From Apilactobacillus apisilvae (lineage in GTDB: Bacteria; Bacillota; Bacilli; Lactobacillales; Lactobacillaceae): a stretch of 64,000 bases of DNA. The stretch lies in NCBI RefSeq assembly GCF_023380225.1, contig NZ_CP093362.1:496001-560000 (forward strand), read 5' to 3'. A model generated the notes under the pieces. It was not told where the DNA came from. It saw nothing but the letters and a program-made list of their open reading frames with translations, and searched no databases. A program made the translations under genes and the position numbers. Positions 18,279 through 27,325 of the stretch are shown piece after piece. How positions within the stretch are numbered: the stretch's first letter is position 1; the number at the start of each line of letters is the position of its first letter.

Positions 18279-19020
18279 ATAATATTTCCCTGATAAAATC
18301 ACTATAATCATTAGTATCGTCTTTATAAGTGAAAATTGGTGGTAGAATTTTCATCCCAGACTTTTTCCCCCTATTAATTCCTTCAACTAAAACCATATTA
18401 GAATCTTTATTTTTTCTAGGGTAAATAAACTGTAATTTTTTGGGAGCTATTCCATATTTCAGCATTGATTCCATTAATTCGGTTAAACGATCAGGTCGAT
18501 AAACTAAAAATATTTTAGCATGAGTTTTTAACAGCTCACTACTTGCAGACATAATTTCTCCTAAATTTGTAGTAATTTCATGTCTAGCAACTGCTAAATA
18601 TTTATTTGGATTTTTTTTACTTGTTTCTAAATTAGGAAAATACGGTGGATTACAGGTAATGACATCAATAGAATCTTTATTAAGATATTTTTTAAAATTA
18701 GATAAGTCATCATTAATTATTTTTACATGTTTTTGTAAACCATTTAAAATAATACTTCTTTTAGCCATATCAGCTAATTTATCCTGCAATTCCACTTCTA
18801 TTATTTCACCTTTAGTTTTATGTGACATAAACATACCAACTGCACCATTTCCAGAACATAAATCTACGGCCTTAGATTGTTGTTTGAAAGGTAATTTTGC
18901 AAAATTTGCTAACAAAACTGCATCCAATGAAAATGAAAATACATTAGGATTTTGAATAATCTTAATATCATTACTATACAGTTGGTCTATTCTTTCATTA
19001 TCATGTAATAATTCATTCAA
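18268..19020 (-). CDS. tRNA1(Val) (adenine-N6)-methyltransferase-like protein (YabB/TrmN6 family)
   Basis: This is a class I SAM-dependent methyltransferase. Motif I is VDLCSGNGAVGMFMS and the N6-adenine motif NPPYF is present (ITCNPPYFPN), as in TrmN6/YfiC, which methylates A37 of tRNA1(Val). The first domain residues NERIDQL and FSFSLDAVLLA are typical. I choose the TTG at 19020 (MNELLHDNERIDQL) because AGGTGGAG lies eight bases before it. Longer frames with ATG codons further upstream lack such a site and would run into the divergent promoter region. Coupled to the GIY-YIG gene. Confidence 0.88.
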   Translation of the reverse strand: MNELLHDNERIDQLYSNDIKIIQNPNVFSFSLDAVLLANFAKLPFKQQSKAVDLCSGNGAVGMFMSHKTKGEIIEVELQDKLADMAKRSIILNGLQKHVKIINDDLSNFKKYLNKDSIDVITCNPPYFPNLETSKKNPNKYLAVARHEITTNLGEIMSASSELLKTHAKIFLVYRPDRLTELMESMLKYGIAPKKLQFIYPRKNKDSNMVLVEGINRGKKSGMKILPPIFTYKDDTNDYSDFIREILYGK

Positions 19021-19105
19021 TTTCTTTCTCCACCTTAATTTAACTTGCATAAAACAATAATAATAGAATATCATTGTTTTATAAAGAGTTGAAAGGAGTA
19101 AAAAA

Positions 19106-19732
19106 ATGTATTCTTTTTTAAGAGTATTAGCGAGGTCAATATTATACATAGTTAATGGTAAACCTAAATATGAAAATAAACATAGAATTCCTACTGGTAA
19201 CTATGTATTGGTAGCACCACACAGAACATGGTTTGATCCATTATATTATGCGTTAGCCGCTAGTCCCAAAAAGTTTGCTTTTATGGCAAAGAAAGAGTTA
19301 TTCAAAAATCCTTTTTTAAAATATATATTAATTCATGCAAATGTTCTAAGCGTTGATCGAGAAAACCCAGGTCCTTCAGTAATTAAAGAACCTGTTAAGG
19401 TTTTACAAAAATCGAATAAATCATTAATTATTTTTCCATCTGGTACAAGACATTCACAAAATTTAAAGGGTGGAGCCACTTTAATTTCAAAGTTATCAAA
19501 GAAACCATTGTTACCTGTAGTCTATCAAGGACCTTTAACTTTTAAATCTTTATTTTCTAGAAAAAAGGCAGTTATTAATTTTGGCGATCCTATATATATA
19601 GATAGAAAAATAAAATTAAATGAAGAAGGTCAACATGAGATAGAAAAGAAAATGCAAGATGCTTTTGATAAATTAGATGATGAGATTAATCCAGATTTTA
19701 AATATGTAGATCCTGCTACAAAAGAAAAATAA
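19106..19732 (+). CDS. plsC: 1-acyl-sn-glycerol-3-phosphate acyltransferase (PlsC family)
   Basis: This PlsC-type enzyme acylates lysophosphatidic acid to phosphatidic acid at the membrane. The 208 residues show the catalytic HX4D as H39-RTWF-D44 (VAPHRTWFDPL), IFPSGTR for phosphate binding and KKPLLPVVYQG. The start is clear, with GAAAGGAG nine bases before ATG. It is transcribed alone, divergent from the methyltransferase, and ends in a shared terminator. Its product feeds cdsA. Confidence 0.94.
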   Translation: MYSFLRVLARSILYIVNGKPKYENKHRIPTGNYVLVAPHRTWFDPLYYALAASPKKFAFMAKKELFKNPFLKYILIHANVLSVDRENPGPSVIKEPVKVLQKSNKSLIIFPSGTRHSQNLKGGATLISKLSKKPLLPVVYQGPLTFKSLFSRKKAVINFGDPIYIDRKIKLNEEGQHEIEKKMQDAFDKLDDEINPDFKYVDPATKEK

Positions 19733-19770
19733 AAAAGACTTAAAATTTTAAAAGATTTTAAGTCTTTTTT
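19731..19770. terminator. Bidirectional terminator between plsC and yneF
   Basis: Perfect 16-bp inverted repeat, A6-GACTTAAAAT (19731-19746) and its complement (19755-19770), with an 8-base loop. A and T runs flank both sides, so it serves plsC on the plus strand and yneF on the minus strand. Confidence 0.9.
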
Positions 19771-19781
19771 GTTAATAATAA

Positions 19782-20000
19782 CTACTTAGCATGAGCTTTC
19801 ATACTGTTCATCATTTGATTTAATTTCTTAGTAGAAGGTTTTTGACCCATTTGTAACATCATGGCTCTTAATTGGTCTTTATTGATTGGTGGATTATCTT
19901 TAAGATATTTTTCCATGTATTTACGAGCCATGAAGAACCCGCCAACTAAACCTAAAATTAAAGCTACTAAAACAAGAATTATCCATAGAGCTGTAGACAT
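19782..20000 (-). CDS. yneF: UPF0154 (YneF-family) small membrane protein
   Basis: This 72-residue protein has one N-terminal transmembrane helix ([20 protein letters not shown]) followed by [20 protein letters not shown], the UPF0154 signature. Its function is unknown. The ATG at 20000 follows GGGAGTG; an upstream in-frame start five codons earlier overlaps that site. It lies downstream of the UPF0291 gene, as in other Bacilli. Confidence 0.9.
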   Translation of the reverse strand: MSTALWIILVLVALILGLVGGFFMARKYMEKYLKDNPPINKDQLRAMMLQMGQKPSTKKLNQMMNSMKAHAK

Positions 20001-20067
20001 ATATATCACTCCCAACTTACATAATTATTTTACACAAATTAAAAATTAATTTCAAAATTTCTTTTAA

Positions 20068-20319
20068 TTAGTCGTCACGCAATCCCTTTTTTCTCTGTAC
20101 ATTTTTAACTTTATCAGGTGTAACTTCTTTACCCTCTTTATTAAAAACTTGAACCATTTCGATTTGACTTCTCATATTTTCTTTAAAACGTTTTAAATAC
20201 TTTTTATGCAAATCTTTTCTTTCAGCTTCTTCGGCATCTGTTAAACCTTCTGCTTTTCTTTTTTTAGATAATTCATTTATTCTAGGAACTAATTCTTTTA
20301 AAATTTTATCTTCTGCCAT
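20068..20319 (-). CDS. UPF0291 (DUF896, YnzC-like) protein
   Basis: This 83-residue, highly charged helical protein matches the DUF896 pattern: INELSKKRKAEGLTDAEEAE, then HKKYLKRFKENMRSQIE. In Bacillus subtilis ynzC lies in the LexA-controlled yneA operon next to lexA; here too the gene is divergent from lexA and shares the SOS box region. An AAAGGAG site precedes the ATG. Role unknown; SOS control is plausible from position. Confidence 0.9.
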   Translation of the reverse strand: MAEDKILKELVPRINELSKKRKAEGLTDAEEAERKDLHKKYLKRFKENMRSQIEMVQVFNKEGKEVTPDKVKNVQRKKGLRDD

Positions 20320-20345
20320 TTTAAAGTCTCCTTTTTTATTATTTA

Positions 20346-20359
20346 CGAACGTTTGTTTA
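20346..20359. promoter_or_regulatory. LexA operator (SOS box)
   Basis: CGAACGTTTGTTTA matches the Gram-positive SOS box pattern CGAAC-N4-GTTYG except at the last position. It overlaps the lexA -35 box and lies 27 bases before the divergent UPF0291 gene, so LexA bound here could repress both. Confidence 0.75.
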
Positions 20360-20381
20360 CATTATATTAATATGCTAATAT
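20353..20381 (+). promoter_or_regulatory. lexA promoter
   Basis: TTGTTT (20353-20358), 17-bp spacer, extended -10 TGCTAATAT (-10 at 20376-20381). The -35 box is inside the SOS box, as expected for autorepression. Confidence 0.6.
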
Positions 20382-20416
20382 TAAACCTAAATAAAATCAA
20401 GAATTGAGGCATATAT

Positions 20417-21055
20417 ATGACCTTTCAAACTAGAAAAACATCTAATAAACAAATAGCCATTTTAAAATTTATATGGGAAACCATCAATAATCAAGGATAT
20501 CCTCCAACAGTTAGAGAAATAGGCAAAGCAATGGGTCTATCATCAACTTCAACAGTTCATGGGCATTTAAGTAGACTTACTCAGAGAGGACTACTAGTTA
20601 AAAATAACGCAAAACCTAGAGCTATGGAAATAACTGAAAAAGGTTTTAAAGAAATCGGTGTTAATGCCTATCCAGAAAGAATTCCGCTATTAGGAAATGT
20701 TGCAGCCGGTGAACCTATTCTGGCAATTGAAGAATCTAATGATTATTTTTCATTGTCAGATCAGTACAACAAATCTACAGATGATATCTTTATGTTAAAC
20801 ATTAAAGGTGAAAGCATGATTAATATCGGTATATTTAATAACGATAAAGTTATTGTTAAAAAACAGTCAAACGCAGAAAATGGTGACATTGTAATTGCAA
20901 TGACTGATAAAAATGAAGTAACATGTAAAAGATTTTTTAAAGAAGAAAAATATTACAAATTACAACCAGAAAATGATTATATGGAACCAATCATTTTAAA
21001 ACAAGTTTCAATTATTGGCAAAGTAGTTGGACTTTATCGAAGTAATATCGGTTAA
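20417..21055 (+). CDS. lexA: LexA repressor
   Basis: LexA represses SOS genes and cleaves itself when RecA is activated. The 212 residues contain an N-terminal winged helix (1-70; [23 protein letters not shown] in two parts). The cleavage site is A97-G98 in NVAAGEP, with the catalytic dyad Ser133 (KGESM) and Lys171 (VTCKRFF). All functional residues are present, so self-cleavage should work. It starts at ATG with GAGG eight bases before. The 3' end overlaps the convergent deoxyribosyltransferase gene by four bases. Confidence 0.97.
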   Translation: MTFQTRKTSNKQIAILKFIWETINNQGYPPTVREIGKAMGLSSTSTVHGHLSRLTQRGLLVKNNAKPRAMEITEKGFKEIGVNAYPERIPLLGNVAAGEPILAIEESNDYFSLSDQYNKSTDDIFMLNIKGESMINIGIFNNDKVIVKKQSNAENGDIVIAMTDKNEVTCKRFFKEEKYYKLQPENDYMEPIILKQVSIIGKVVGLYRSNIG

Positions 21056-21489
21056 AACACCTTTCCTGTATAACTAGATTTAGGTAATGTTTTAAAGTTA
21101 TATTGCTCAACTTCATCAAATTTAGTTAAATAAGCATTCAAACTATTTGATATCATTAAATTAACATTGTTATCTTTTTCATGAAAAACGATAACTGGTT
21201 TATTCATTGAATTTGCATAACCAATTTCAAAAGCTGTTCCACTATCAACATTATCGTCAACATAATCGATAATAGCAATGATGGCATCAGCTTTTTTTAT
21301 TTCATCGGTATCTAGTTTAAATACTTTTTTAGACCATTCTTCACTACCAATTTTACAATCCTTTATCTCAGATTTTCTTGGACTAAATACATTATCAACT
21401 GTTTTATTTTTAGATAAAGCAAGCTCAATTTTAGACACTCTGTTGATTTGATCATCATTAAAAAAAGGACTAGCTAAATATAAATTCAT
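21052..21489 (-). CDS. Nucleoside 2-deoxyribosyltransferase family protein
   Basis: This enzyme family exchanges bases on 2'-deoxyribonucleosides for nucleotide salvage, a trait common in lactobacilli. The 145 residues begin [14 protein letters not shown] (the substrate phosphate/base pocket), contain [11 protein letters not shown] and the active-site [10 protein letters not shown] with Glu88 as the likely nucleophile. It lies directly before mvaS on the same strand (one base gap in the opposite order: mvaS is upstream). Substrate class (purine only or both) cannot be read here. Confidence 0.9.
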   Translation of the reverse strand: MNLYLASPFFNDDQINRVSKIELALSKNKTVDNVFSPRKSEIKDCKIGSEEWSKKVFKLDTDEIKKADAIIAIIDYVDDNVDSGTAFEIGYANSMNKPVIVFHEKDNNVNLMISNSLNAYLTKFDEVEQYNFKTLPKSSYTGKVF

Positions 21490-21490
21490 A

Positions 21491-22669
21491 TTATTTTTCC
21501 TCTAATCTACTAGAATAAATTCTTTGACTATTTTTAATTGACTTTAAAAAGAACGTTGAATCATCTCGTTGCCAATTTAAATCAATATCAATATTTTTAA
21601 TCGGCAACCATTGATTAAAAATATTTTCATATTCTTCAACGGAAAGTTTCTCACGATTGGCAATTAAATTATTTAAATCATTAATTGATTTTGCATTTTT
21701 AAATGATTTTTCTAATTTCATTGAGAAAAATTCTCCTTGTGCACCAGATCCGTAACTAAATAAACCAATTCTATCACCATATTTAAGATTACTAGATTCA
21801 TTTATTAATGACAATAAGCTTAAATATAAAGAACCTGTATACAGGTTGCCAATATTTTCATTATAAGTCTTAGAAAAATTAAACTCATTTTTTAATGAAA
21901 TTTGTTTATCTTCAGTTGCTTCCGACAAAACTGCACGCAAACCTTTAATGCCCATTTTTACATAAGGTAAATGAAAGACTAAAGCTGAATAATCATCAAT
22001 TGATAATTGATTTTTATCATTATATTCTTTCCATGTTTTTTTAAAAAAATCAACATAAACATTATTTGAATAATGACCATCAACCAAAGCTTCAGTACTA
22101 TACAACGGACGCCAAAAATCCATAATATCATCAGAATGGAAAGTACTATCACCATCAAAAGATGCAATCGAAGGATTAGATGAAACAATCATTGCAATTG
22201 CTCCACCACCTTGTGTAACTTCACCAGGCGTATTAATACCATACCTAGCAACATCAGCACCAATAACTAATGCTTTTTTATCAGGATGATTAATTATATA
22301 TTCTTTAGCCATTTGTAATCCGGCAGTAGCTCCATAACAAGCTTGTTTAATCTCAAATGCTCTGGCGGAAGATTTTAGTGACAATAAGTTTTGTAAATAG
22401 ATAGCAGCAGATTTTGAATTATCAACACCCGTTTCAGTACCAAAAATAATTAAATCAATTTTGTCAATGTCATCATGACTAATTATTTTGTAACTAGCAT
22501 TAGCTGCCATTGTAACCACATCTTGGGTATTAGGAATAACAGCTTGCTTTTTTTGACCAATACCAATTAAATATTTATTAGGATCTTCATTTCTAGCTAT
22601 TGCTAAATCAGACGTATCTATATAAAATTTAGGAGAATAGAAACCAATTTTATCAATTCCAACCTTCAA
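21491..22669 (-). CDS. mvaS: Hydroxymethylglutaryl-CoA synthase
   Basis: MvaS condenses acetyl-CoA and acetoacetyl-CoA to HMG-CoA, the first committed step of the mevalonate route to isoprenoids, feeding UppS. With the TTG start at 22669 (MKVGIDKIGFYSP) the catalytic residues fall at the family numbers: Glu79 (FGTETG), Cys111 (KQACYGATAG) and a His in VFHLPYVKMG. A GTG three codons upstream (22678) has a better-spaced AAGGAAAG site and is the alternative start. It is followed by the deoxyribosyltransferase gene. Confidence 0.95.
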   Translation of the reverse strand: MKVGIDKIGFYSPKFYIDTSDLAIARNEDPNKYLIGIGQKKQAVIPNTQDVVTMAANASYKIISHDDIDKIDLIIFGTETGVDNSKSAAIYLQNLLSLKSSARAFEIKQACYGATAGLQMAKEYIINHPDKKALVIGADVARYGINTPGEVTQGGGAIAMIVSSNPSIASFDGDSTFHSDDIMDFWRPLYSTEALVDGHYSNNVYVDFFKKTWKEYNDKNQLSIDDYSALVFHLPYVKMGIKGLRAVLSEATEDKQISLKNEFNFSKTYNENIGNLYTGSLYLSLLSLINESSNLKYGDRIGLFSYGSGAQGEFFSMKLEKSFKNAKSINDLNNLIANREKLSVEEYENIFNQWLPIKNIDIDLNWQRDDSTFFLKSIKNSQRIYSSRLEEK

Positions 22670-22732
22670 ATAAATCACTCAACTTTCCTTAATAATATAA
22701 TTATTTTACTATGAATTAAAAAATACTAAAAT

Positions 22733-22760
22733 AAAAAAGGCACACAAATGTGTGCTTTTT
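22733..22760. terminator. Terminator after the 81-residue unknown gene
   Basis: GCACACA / TGTGTGC with a two-base loop, flanked by six A and six T residues. On the minus strand it ends the small gene and, probably, the GH20 unit upstream of it; it also insulates mvaS. Confidence 0.8.
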
Positions 22761-23005
22761 TATTTATTCATCAAATGTATTTTATATTGGTCCTCATTAT
22801 TAAATGAATTAATAACTTGTCCATCTGACAACTGACCCGTAAAAACAAATCCTTCGTGTTTACGACCGGTAGAAATAAAAGTCCATTGAACATCTTGCTG
22901 TCCCATTGTAGATGGAATACGTACACCAGATAACTGACCCGTACTTTTATCAGATAATGTTATTTCTTGATTAACAAAATTAGTATTTACGTTTAATTTT
23001 AACAT
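22760..23005 (-). CDS. Uncharacterised 81-residue protein
   Basis: I do not recognise a family. The start at 23005 (MLKLNVNTNFVNQEITLSDK) has AAGGAG nine bases upstream; a longer frame with an apolar Tyr/Ile-rich start is unsupported. The protein looks all-beta, with alternating polar and apolar residues and no signal peptide. It contains two related segments, TGQLSGVRIPS and TGQLSDGQVINS. It lies 71 bases after the GH20 gene and before a terminator. No function can be assigned. Confidence 0.8.
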   Translation of the reverse strand: MLKLNVNTNFVNQEITLSDKSTGQLSGVRIPSTMGQQDVQWTFISTGRKHEGFVFTGQLSDGQVINSFNNEDQYKIHLMNK

Positions 23006-23076
23006 TATAAACTCCTTAAAAATTATGTAATACAATATATAATATAACATAATTTCATAAATTAATTAATCGTACT

Positions 23077-24213
23077 TTAGTAACTACGTGCCTTTTTAAG
23101 AAAATATTTAACAAAATAGTTAGTATTTTTATAAGCAGAATCACCATCATACTTATTTGGATATTCTCCCCAAATTGATAGCGATGTTCCAATATTGTTT
23201 TTACTTTTAGCTATTTGACTCCTAGATTCGTCATTCCACATCCCCATTTTCCATTTATCAAAATCATCTTTCCAATCTTTAATAGAATCTTTAGTAAAAG
23301 ATAGAGGATCGGTAATTATATATAAGTAATAACTATTATAGTTAATCGTTTTAAATCCAGAAGAATTTAGTTGTGGTAACGTTGCTCTAAGTCTAACATT
23401 GTCGTTATAATCTTTTGTATCACTAACATCACCACTTAAGCTCCAGTAATTAATTAAAATATTTTTATGATATTGATTTAAAACTGCCTTATGAAAACTG
23501 TCATTCCACATTTCCATCTTTAAGGATTTTGAATTAACGTAATCATCCATAGTATTAATATATTTAACTGCCGCCTTTTGATCTTGTTTATCACTGATGG
23601 TAATTTCATCAGCTCCTACCCCCAAATAATAACCCTTAGGTAGCATTCCTACATATTCACTAAGCAATTTTTTTGAAAGATCAATAGTTGCCTTACGATT
23701 ATAAAACATTTCATTATATCCATCTGGATTTCTAATCTCTTTAACTAACTTTTTACCATTTTTTGTATATGAAAGTAATTTAAAAATCGATTGAGCATGT
23801 CCAGGGACATCAATCTCGGGTACAACTTGAATTCCTTTTTCATATCCATATTGGATAATATCTAATAACTGATCTTTACTTAAAAATGGCAGTTTTGTTT
23901 TTTTATTGTAGTAAACATTACCCTTCTTTGTAGCATTATCAGTTGTTTGATTTAAAGTTTCATTTTCTATACCAAAATTTTCATTATCATTTAAATGTAA
24001 TTGCAAATAAGTAGCTTTATTTTTACTTAGCAAATTAATATATTGCTTAATCTTATCAGTAGAATAATAAATTCTAGAACAATCTAATGTTAAACCAATT
24101 CTTTTATCATTAGCGTAAACATTAGTTGATTTATTATTTAATCCACACAATTGAAAAGCCAATATAATTAAAGTAAAAAGTAATGTAAATAACATAATAA
24201 CTTTTTTATTCAT
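23077..24213 (-). CDS. Secreted or membrane-anchored GH20-type beta-N-acetylhexosaminidase
   Basis: The 378-residue protein starts with a hydrophobic segment (VIMLFTLLFTLIILAFQLCGL) that could be a signal peptide or an anchor. A GH20-like TIM barrel follows: RIGLTLDCSRIYYSTDKIKQ, LQLHLNDNENFGIE, the VPEIDVPGHAQS strand and the catalytic Asp-Glu pair in LGVGADEITIS. Family members release N-acetylhexosamine from glycans or wall material. It is shorter than multidomain GH20 enzymes because the N-terminal domain is missing. An extended -10 promoter (TGATATAAT) lies about 50 bases upstream. Confidence 0.85.
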   Translation of the reverse strand: MNKKVIMLFTLLFTLIILAFQLCGLNNKSTNVYANDKRIGLTLDCSRIYYSTDKIKQYINLLSKNKATYLQLHLNDNENFGIENETLNQTTDNATKKGNVYYNKKTKLPFLSKDQLLDIIQYGYEKGIQVVPEIDVPGHAQSIFKLLSYTKNGKKLVKEIRNPDGYNEMFYNRKATIDLSKKLLSEYVGMLPKGYYLGVGADEITISDKQDQKAAVKYINTMDDYVNSKSLKMEMWNDSFHKAVLNQYHKNILINYWSLSGDVSDTKDYNDNVRLRATLPQLNSSGFKTINYNSYYLYIITDPLSFTKDSIKDWKDDFDKWKMGMWNDESRSQIAKSKNNIGTSLSIWGEYPNKYDGDSAYKNTNYFVKYFLKKARSY

Positions 24214-24292
24214 AATTAAATCTCTTTTCCTAAAGGATACATTATAATTATATCATTTATTATATTATTTCATAACATGTTAGCATAATTAT

Positions 24293-24330
24293 AAAAAAGG
24301 TGTTAATTATATAAAATAACTAACACTTTT
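24293..24330 (-). terminator. Terminator after tRNA-Ser
   Basis: Minus-strand stem GTGTTAGTTAT / ATAATTAACAC followed by CC and six T residues, 10-15 bases after the tRNA 3' end. Confidence 0.8.
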
Positions 24331-24340
24331 TTAAGTTTAA

Positions 24341-24426
24341 GGAGAGTACAGGAGTCGAACCTGCCCGCCGGAAATACCGGTTCGTCGGATTTCGAGTCCG
24401 ATGCATTACCGCTCTGCCAACTCTCC
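24341..24426 (-). tRNA. tRNA-Ser (anticodon CGA)
   Basis: An 86-nt class II tRNA folds cleanly: 7-bp acceptor GGAGAGT/ACTCTCC, D arm GCA/TGC, anticodon stem TCGGA/TCCGA around the loop CTCGAAA (anticodon CGA, reads UCG), long variable arm with CCGG/CCGG, T arm GCAGG-TTCGACT-CCTGT. CCA is not encoded. The base after the acceptor stem is T, not the usual G73. No promoter is obvious directly upstream, so it may be processed from the apt operon transcript. Confidence 0.95.
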
Positions 24427-24430
24427 ATAA

Positions 24431-24450
24431 AAGATGTGATAACACATCTT
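24431..24450 (-). terminator. Weak hairpin between apt and tRNA-Ser
   Basis: AAGATGTG / CACATCTT with a four-base loop, followed by TTTTATGG on the minus strand, ending five bases before the tRNA 5' end. The T tract is short, so read-through from apt into the tRNA gene is plausible. Confidence 0.5.
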
Positions 24451-24455
24451 AAAAA

Positions 24456-24974
24456 TTAATATTGTAAAAGACTTAATAAATCGTAGTCTTTAATTTTATC
24501 TCTACCTTTTAGTTCTTCAATTTCAATGATAAATGCAGTTCCAACAACAATACCACCTAATTTTTCTACTAATTCAATAGTAGCCTCAATTGTTCCACCA
24601 GTTGCCAATAAATCATCAGTAATTAGTACTCTTTGTCCTGGTTTAACAGCATCAGCATGAATATATAAAGAAGACTTACCATATTCTAATCCATATGATG
24701 CTCCAATAACTTTACCAGGAAGTTTACCTTTTTTTCTTGCAGGCACAAATCCAATTCCTAAATCATAAGCAACAGGGCATCCAACAATAAATCCTCTAGC
24801 TTCTGGTCCAACTACTAAATCAACTTTTTTATCTCTAGCATATTTAACAATACGATCAGTAGCTTCATGATAAGCTTCACCATTTTCCATTAATGGCGAA
24901 ATATCTCTAAAAGTAACTCCCTTTTCAGGAAAGTCCTTATAACTAGCAACATATTTATATAAATCAAGTGCCAT
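24456..24974 (-). CDS. apt: Adenine phosphoribosyltransferase
   Basis: Apt makes AMP from adenine and PRPP for salvage. The 172-residue protein has [14 protein letters not shown] near the N-terminus, [14 protein letters not shown], and the PRPP-binding loop [13 protein letters not shown]. It follows recJ by 23 bases, as in other Bacilli where recJ and apt are neighbours. Confidence 0.97.
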   Translation of the reverse strand: MALDLYKYVASYKDFPEKGVTFRDISPLMENGEAYHEATDRIVKYARDKKVDLVVGPEARGFIVGCPVAYDLGIGFVPARKKGKLPGKVIGASYGLEYGKSSLYIHADAVKPGQRVLITDDLLATGGTIEATIELVEKLGGIVVGTAFIIEIEELKGRDKIKDYDLLSLLQY

Positions 24975-24997
24975 TGGTTAAATAACTTCCTTTCATC

Positions 24998-27310
24998 CTA
25001 ATCAAAATGACTACGAATAACCTTATTAAAATCGCTATTATTAACGATAAGTAAGTTTTTTTCAATATCATATTGTTGCTTTCTTTTTTTATAACTATTA
25101 GTTAAAGTTATATCATTTGAAATAGGATTACGATTACCATTCATAATGCCATTATCGATTGATATAAATTTTGATTCTTTAAATACTTTTAGCATAAATA
25201 TTAAATTATTTATATCTATTTTTAGATAATTACTTAATAGGTTAATATCTTTATTAAGATTTATATCTTTATGACCTTCCACAAATCTAAAAAGATCAGC
25301 ATACTGGTTTCTATTAGGCATTGCGTAGTTCATGACCATATTTTTTTTATAAAAATACATAATTAAATTACTATCTTTATTAACAGAATTTAAAGCTAAA
25401 TCTAAATCTTCAAACGAATTAGGGCAATCAACAAATATTATATTATCAAAATTATCAGATAAAAACAAATTATTAAATAAAGCAGCTTTGGAACTATCAT
25501 TAATAAGTGATTTTAATTTATCATAAATTTTTTCATTGAAGAATACATATAAAGAATTTGAATAATTTAACATCTGCTTATTTAATTTATTAGTCCTAGA
25601 ATCAACGATTTCGACACTGTCACTAAAAATATCATCTAACATAACTTGGATTGTTGTCCGACCTTTCCAAGTATTTTTTTCTAAGTGTCCTGCAACACTA
25701 ACGCAATCGCTAACACCTTCTAGGCGATTAGCTAAATTACCCTTTTTAAATGCTAATACATTTAATGAAGAATTATCACCTAGAATTTTAAATTTTAAAT
25801 GTTCATTGTTTTTACCCATTGTTTGAATGTTAGTTACCATATCAGCTTCAAAAGAAAAGATAGGATATTCATTATCAGTTCCAAAAGGTGATAATAATTG
25901 TAATTGATTGAATAATTGTTCATTAACTTGATTGACAGATATTTTTTTAGCTAACTTTAAAATTGGCTTTTGCAATTCAGTTATATTATTTTCGTTCGCA
26001 TAGCTTTCTAAGTGTTGAATAACAGTGTTTAGGTTATCTAAATCAACACTTAATCCCACGGCCATACTATGACCACCAAAGGAAACCATATTACTTCTGA
26101 CACCATTTAAAGCTTTGAATAAATTGAATCTTTCAATGCTTCTCCCAGAGCCCTTTAAAATATTGGTTTCAGTATTCAAACTTAAAACCAAGGCTGGTTT
26201 ATGATATTTTTCAATTAATCGACTAGCAACAATTCCAACAACACCTTCATGCCAATCTTTACCATAAACAACAATTGTATTTTTATCAGCTATTTTTTTA
26301 GCTTGATCATTAGCTTGTTTAAAAATATCATCAACTAATTTTCTTCTTTGTTTATTTTCGTTCTCAGTTTCATGGCTTAATTCATCTGCTAAATCTTCAT
26401 CAAAAGTAGTTAGCAGTTCAACTCCCGTGCTGGCATCACTAATTCTTCCTAAAGCATTTAACCTTGGAGCTATCCCAAAACTAATACTTTGCTCATTTAA
26501 GTTATCAGTTTTAATACCTGCTAATTTCTCTAATTTACTTAATCCTGGACGTTGAGTATCAGAAAGAGCGGCCAATCCATAAGATACTAAGATGCGATTC
26601 TCATCAGTTAACGACACTAAATCGGCAACTGTTCCGATTGCAGCTAAATCAAAATATTCTTCAGGGATTTCTTCTAATAAGGCACTAGCAACTTTAAATG
26701 CAATCCCAACACCTGAAAATTCACCAAAAGAATATTCATCCCCAGGATATCTAGCATGAACAATTGCATAGGCATCTGGAATTTCATCAGGGATATTATG
26801 ATGATCTGTAACTATAACATCACACCCTAATTCATTTGCAATCGCTACTGAGTCATTCCCAGAAATTCCATTATCCACAGTTACAATCAAATTAGTTCCA
26901 TCACTAATTAAATGTTTATAAATATTTGGATTAGGACCATAACCATCTTTAAATCGATTAGGTACAAAGTAGTTCACATTAGCGCCTAAGTTAGATAGTG
27001 TTTCATACATGATAGCAGTACTTGTGATTCCATCAGCATCATAATCACCATACACTGTAATCTTTTCATTATTTTGAATAGCACTTTTTATTCGATCACA
27101 TGCTTTATGCATATCATGAAGTAAGTAAGGATCTCTTAAATTAGAAAGTTGTGGACTTAAAAATTCCTTAATAGCACTAGCATCTTTATAACCACGACTA
27201 AATAAAATTGAGGTTATTAATGAGCCAATTCCCAATTCTCGAGAAATTCTATTTTGATTTTCATCTATCATTGATGAATCAATTTTCCAATCAAATTTTG
27301 CTGGTATCAT
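24998..27310 (-). CDS. recJ: Single-stranded-DNA-specific exonuclease RecJ
   Basis: RecJ degrades single-stranded DNA 5' to 3' in recombination and mismatch or base-excision repair. The 770-residue protein has the DHH-family metal motifs: GDYDADGITS near residue 83, VTVDNGISG, VTDHHNIPD and IGTVADLVSL. A DHHA1 domain with SFGGHSMAVGLS and an OB fold (to about 560) follow. The C-terminal Firmicutes extension is Asn/Lys-rich and poorly conserved. It lies 15 bases after rnz. Confidence 0.96.
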   Translation of the reverse strand: MIPAKFDWKIDSSMIDENQNRISRELGIGSLITSILFSRGYKDASAIKEFLSPQLSNLRDPYLLHDMHKACDRIKSAIQNNEKITVYGDYDADGITSTAIMYETLSNLGANVNYFVPNRFKDGYGPNPNIYKHLISDGTNLIVTVDNGISGNDSVAIANELGCDVIVTDHHNIPDEIPDAYAIVHARYPGDEYSFGEFSGVGIAFKVASALLEEIPEEYFDLAAIGTVADLVSLTDENRILVSYGLAALSDTQRPGLSKLEKLAGIKTDNLNEQSISFGIAPRLNALGRISDASTGVELLTTFDEDLADELSHETENENKQRRKLVDDIFKQANDQAKKIADKNTIVVYGKDWHEGVVGIVASRLIEKYHKPALVLSLNTETNILKGSGRSIERFNLFKALNGVRSNMVSFGGHSMAVGLSVDLDNLNTVIQHLESYANENNITELQKPILKLAKKISVNQVNEQLFNQLQLLSPFGTDNEYPIFSFEADMVTNIQTMGKNNEHLKFKILGDNSSLNVLAFKKGNLANRLEGVSDCVSVAGHLEKNTWKGRTTIQVMLDDIFSDSVEIVDSRTNKLNKQMLNYSNSLYVFFNEKIYDKLKSLINDSSKAALFNNLFLSDNFDNIIFVDCPNSFEDLDLALNSVNKDSNLIMYFYKKNMVMNYAMPNRNQYADLFRFVEGHKDINLNKDINLLSNYLKIDINNLIFMLKVFKESKFISIDNGIMNGNRNPISNDITLTNSYKKRKQQYDIEKNLLIVNNSDFNKVIRSHFD

Positions 27311-27325
27311 CTACATTCATCTCTT

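Noticed and set aside
19051..19080. AAAACAAT ... ATTGTTTT inverted repeat between the methyltransferase gene and plsC
   Set aside because: Only 8-bp arms of low-complexity AT sequence with a 14-base loop; no more than expected by chance here.
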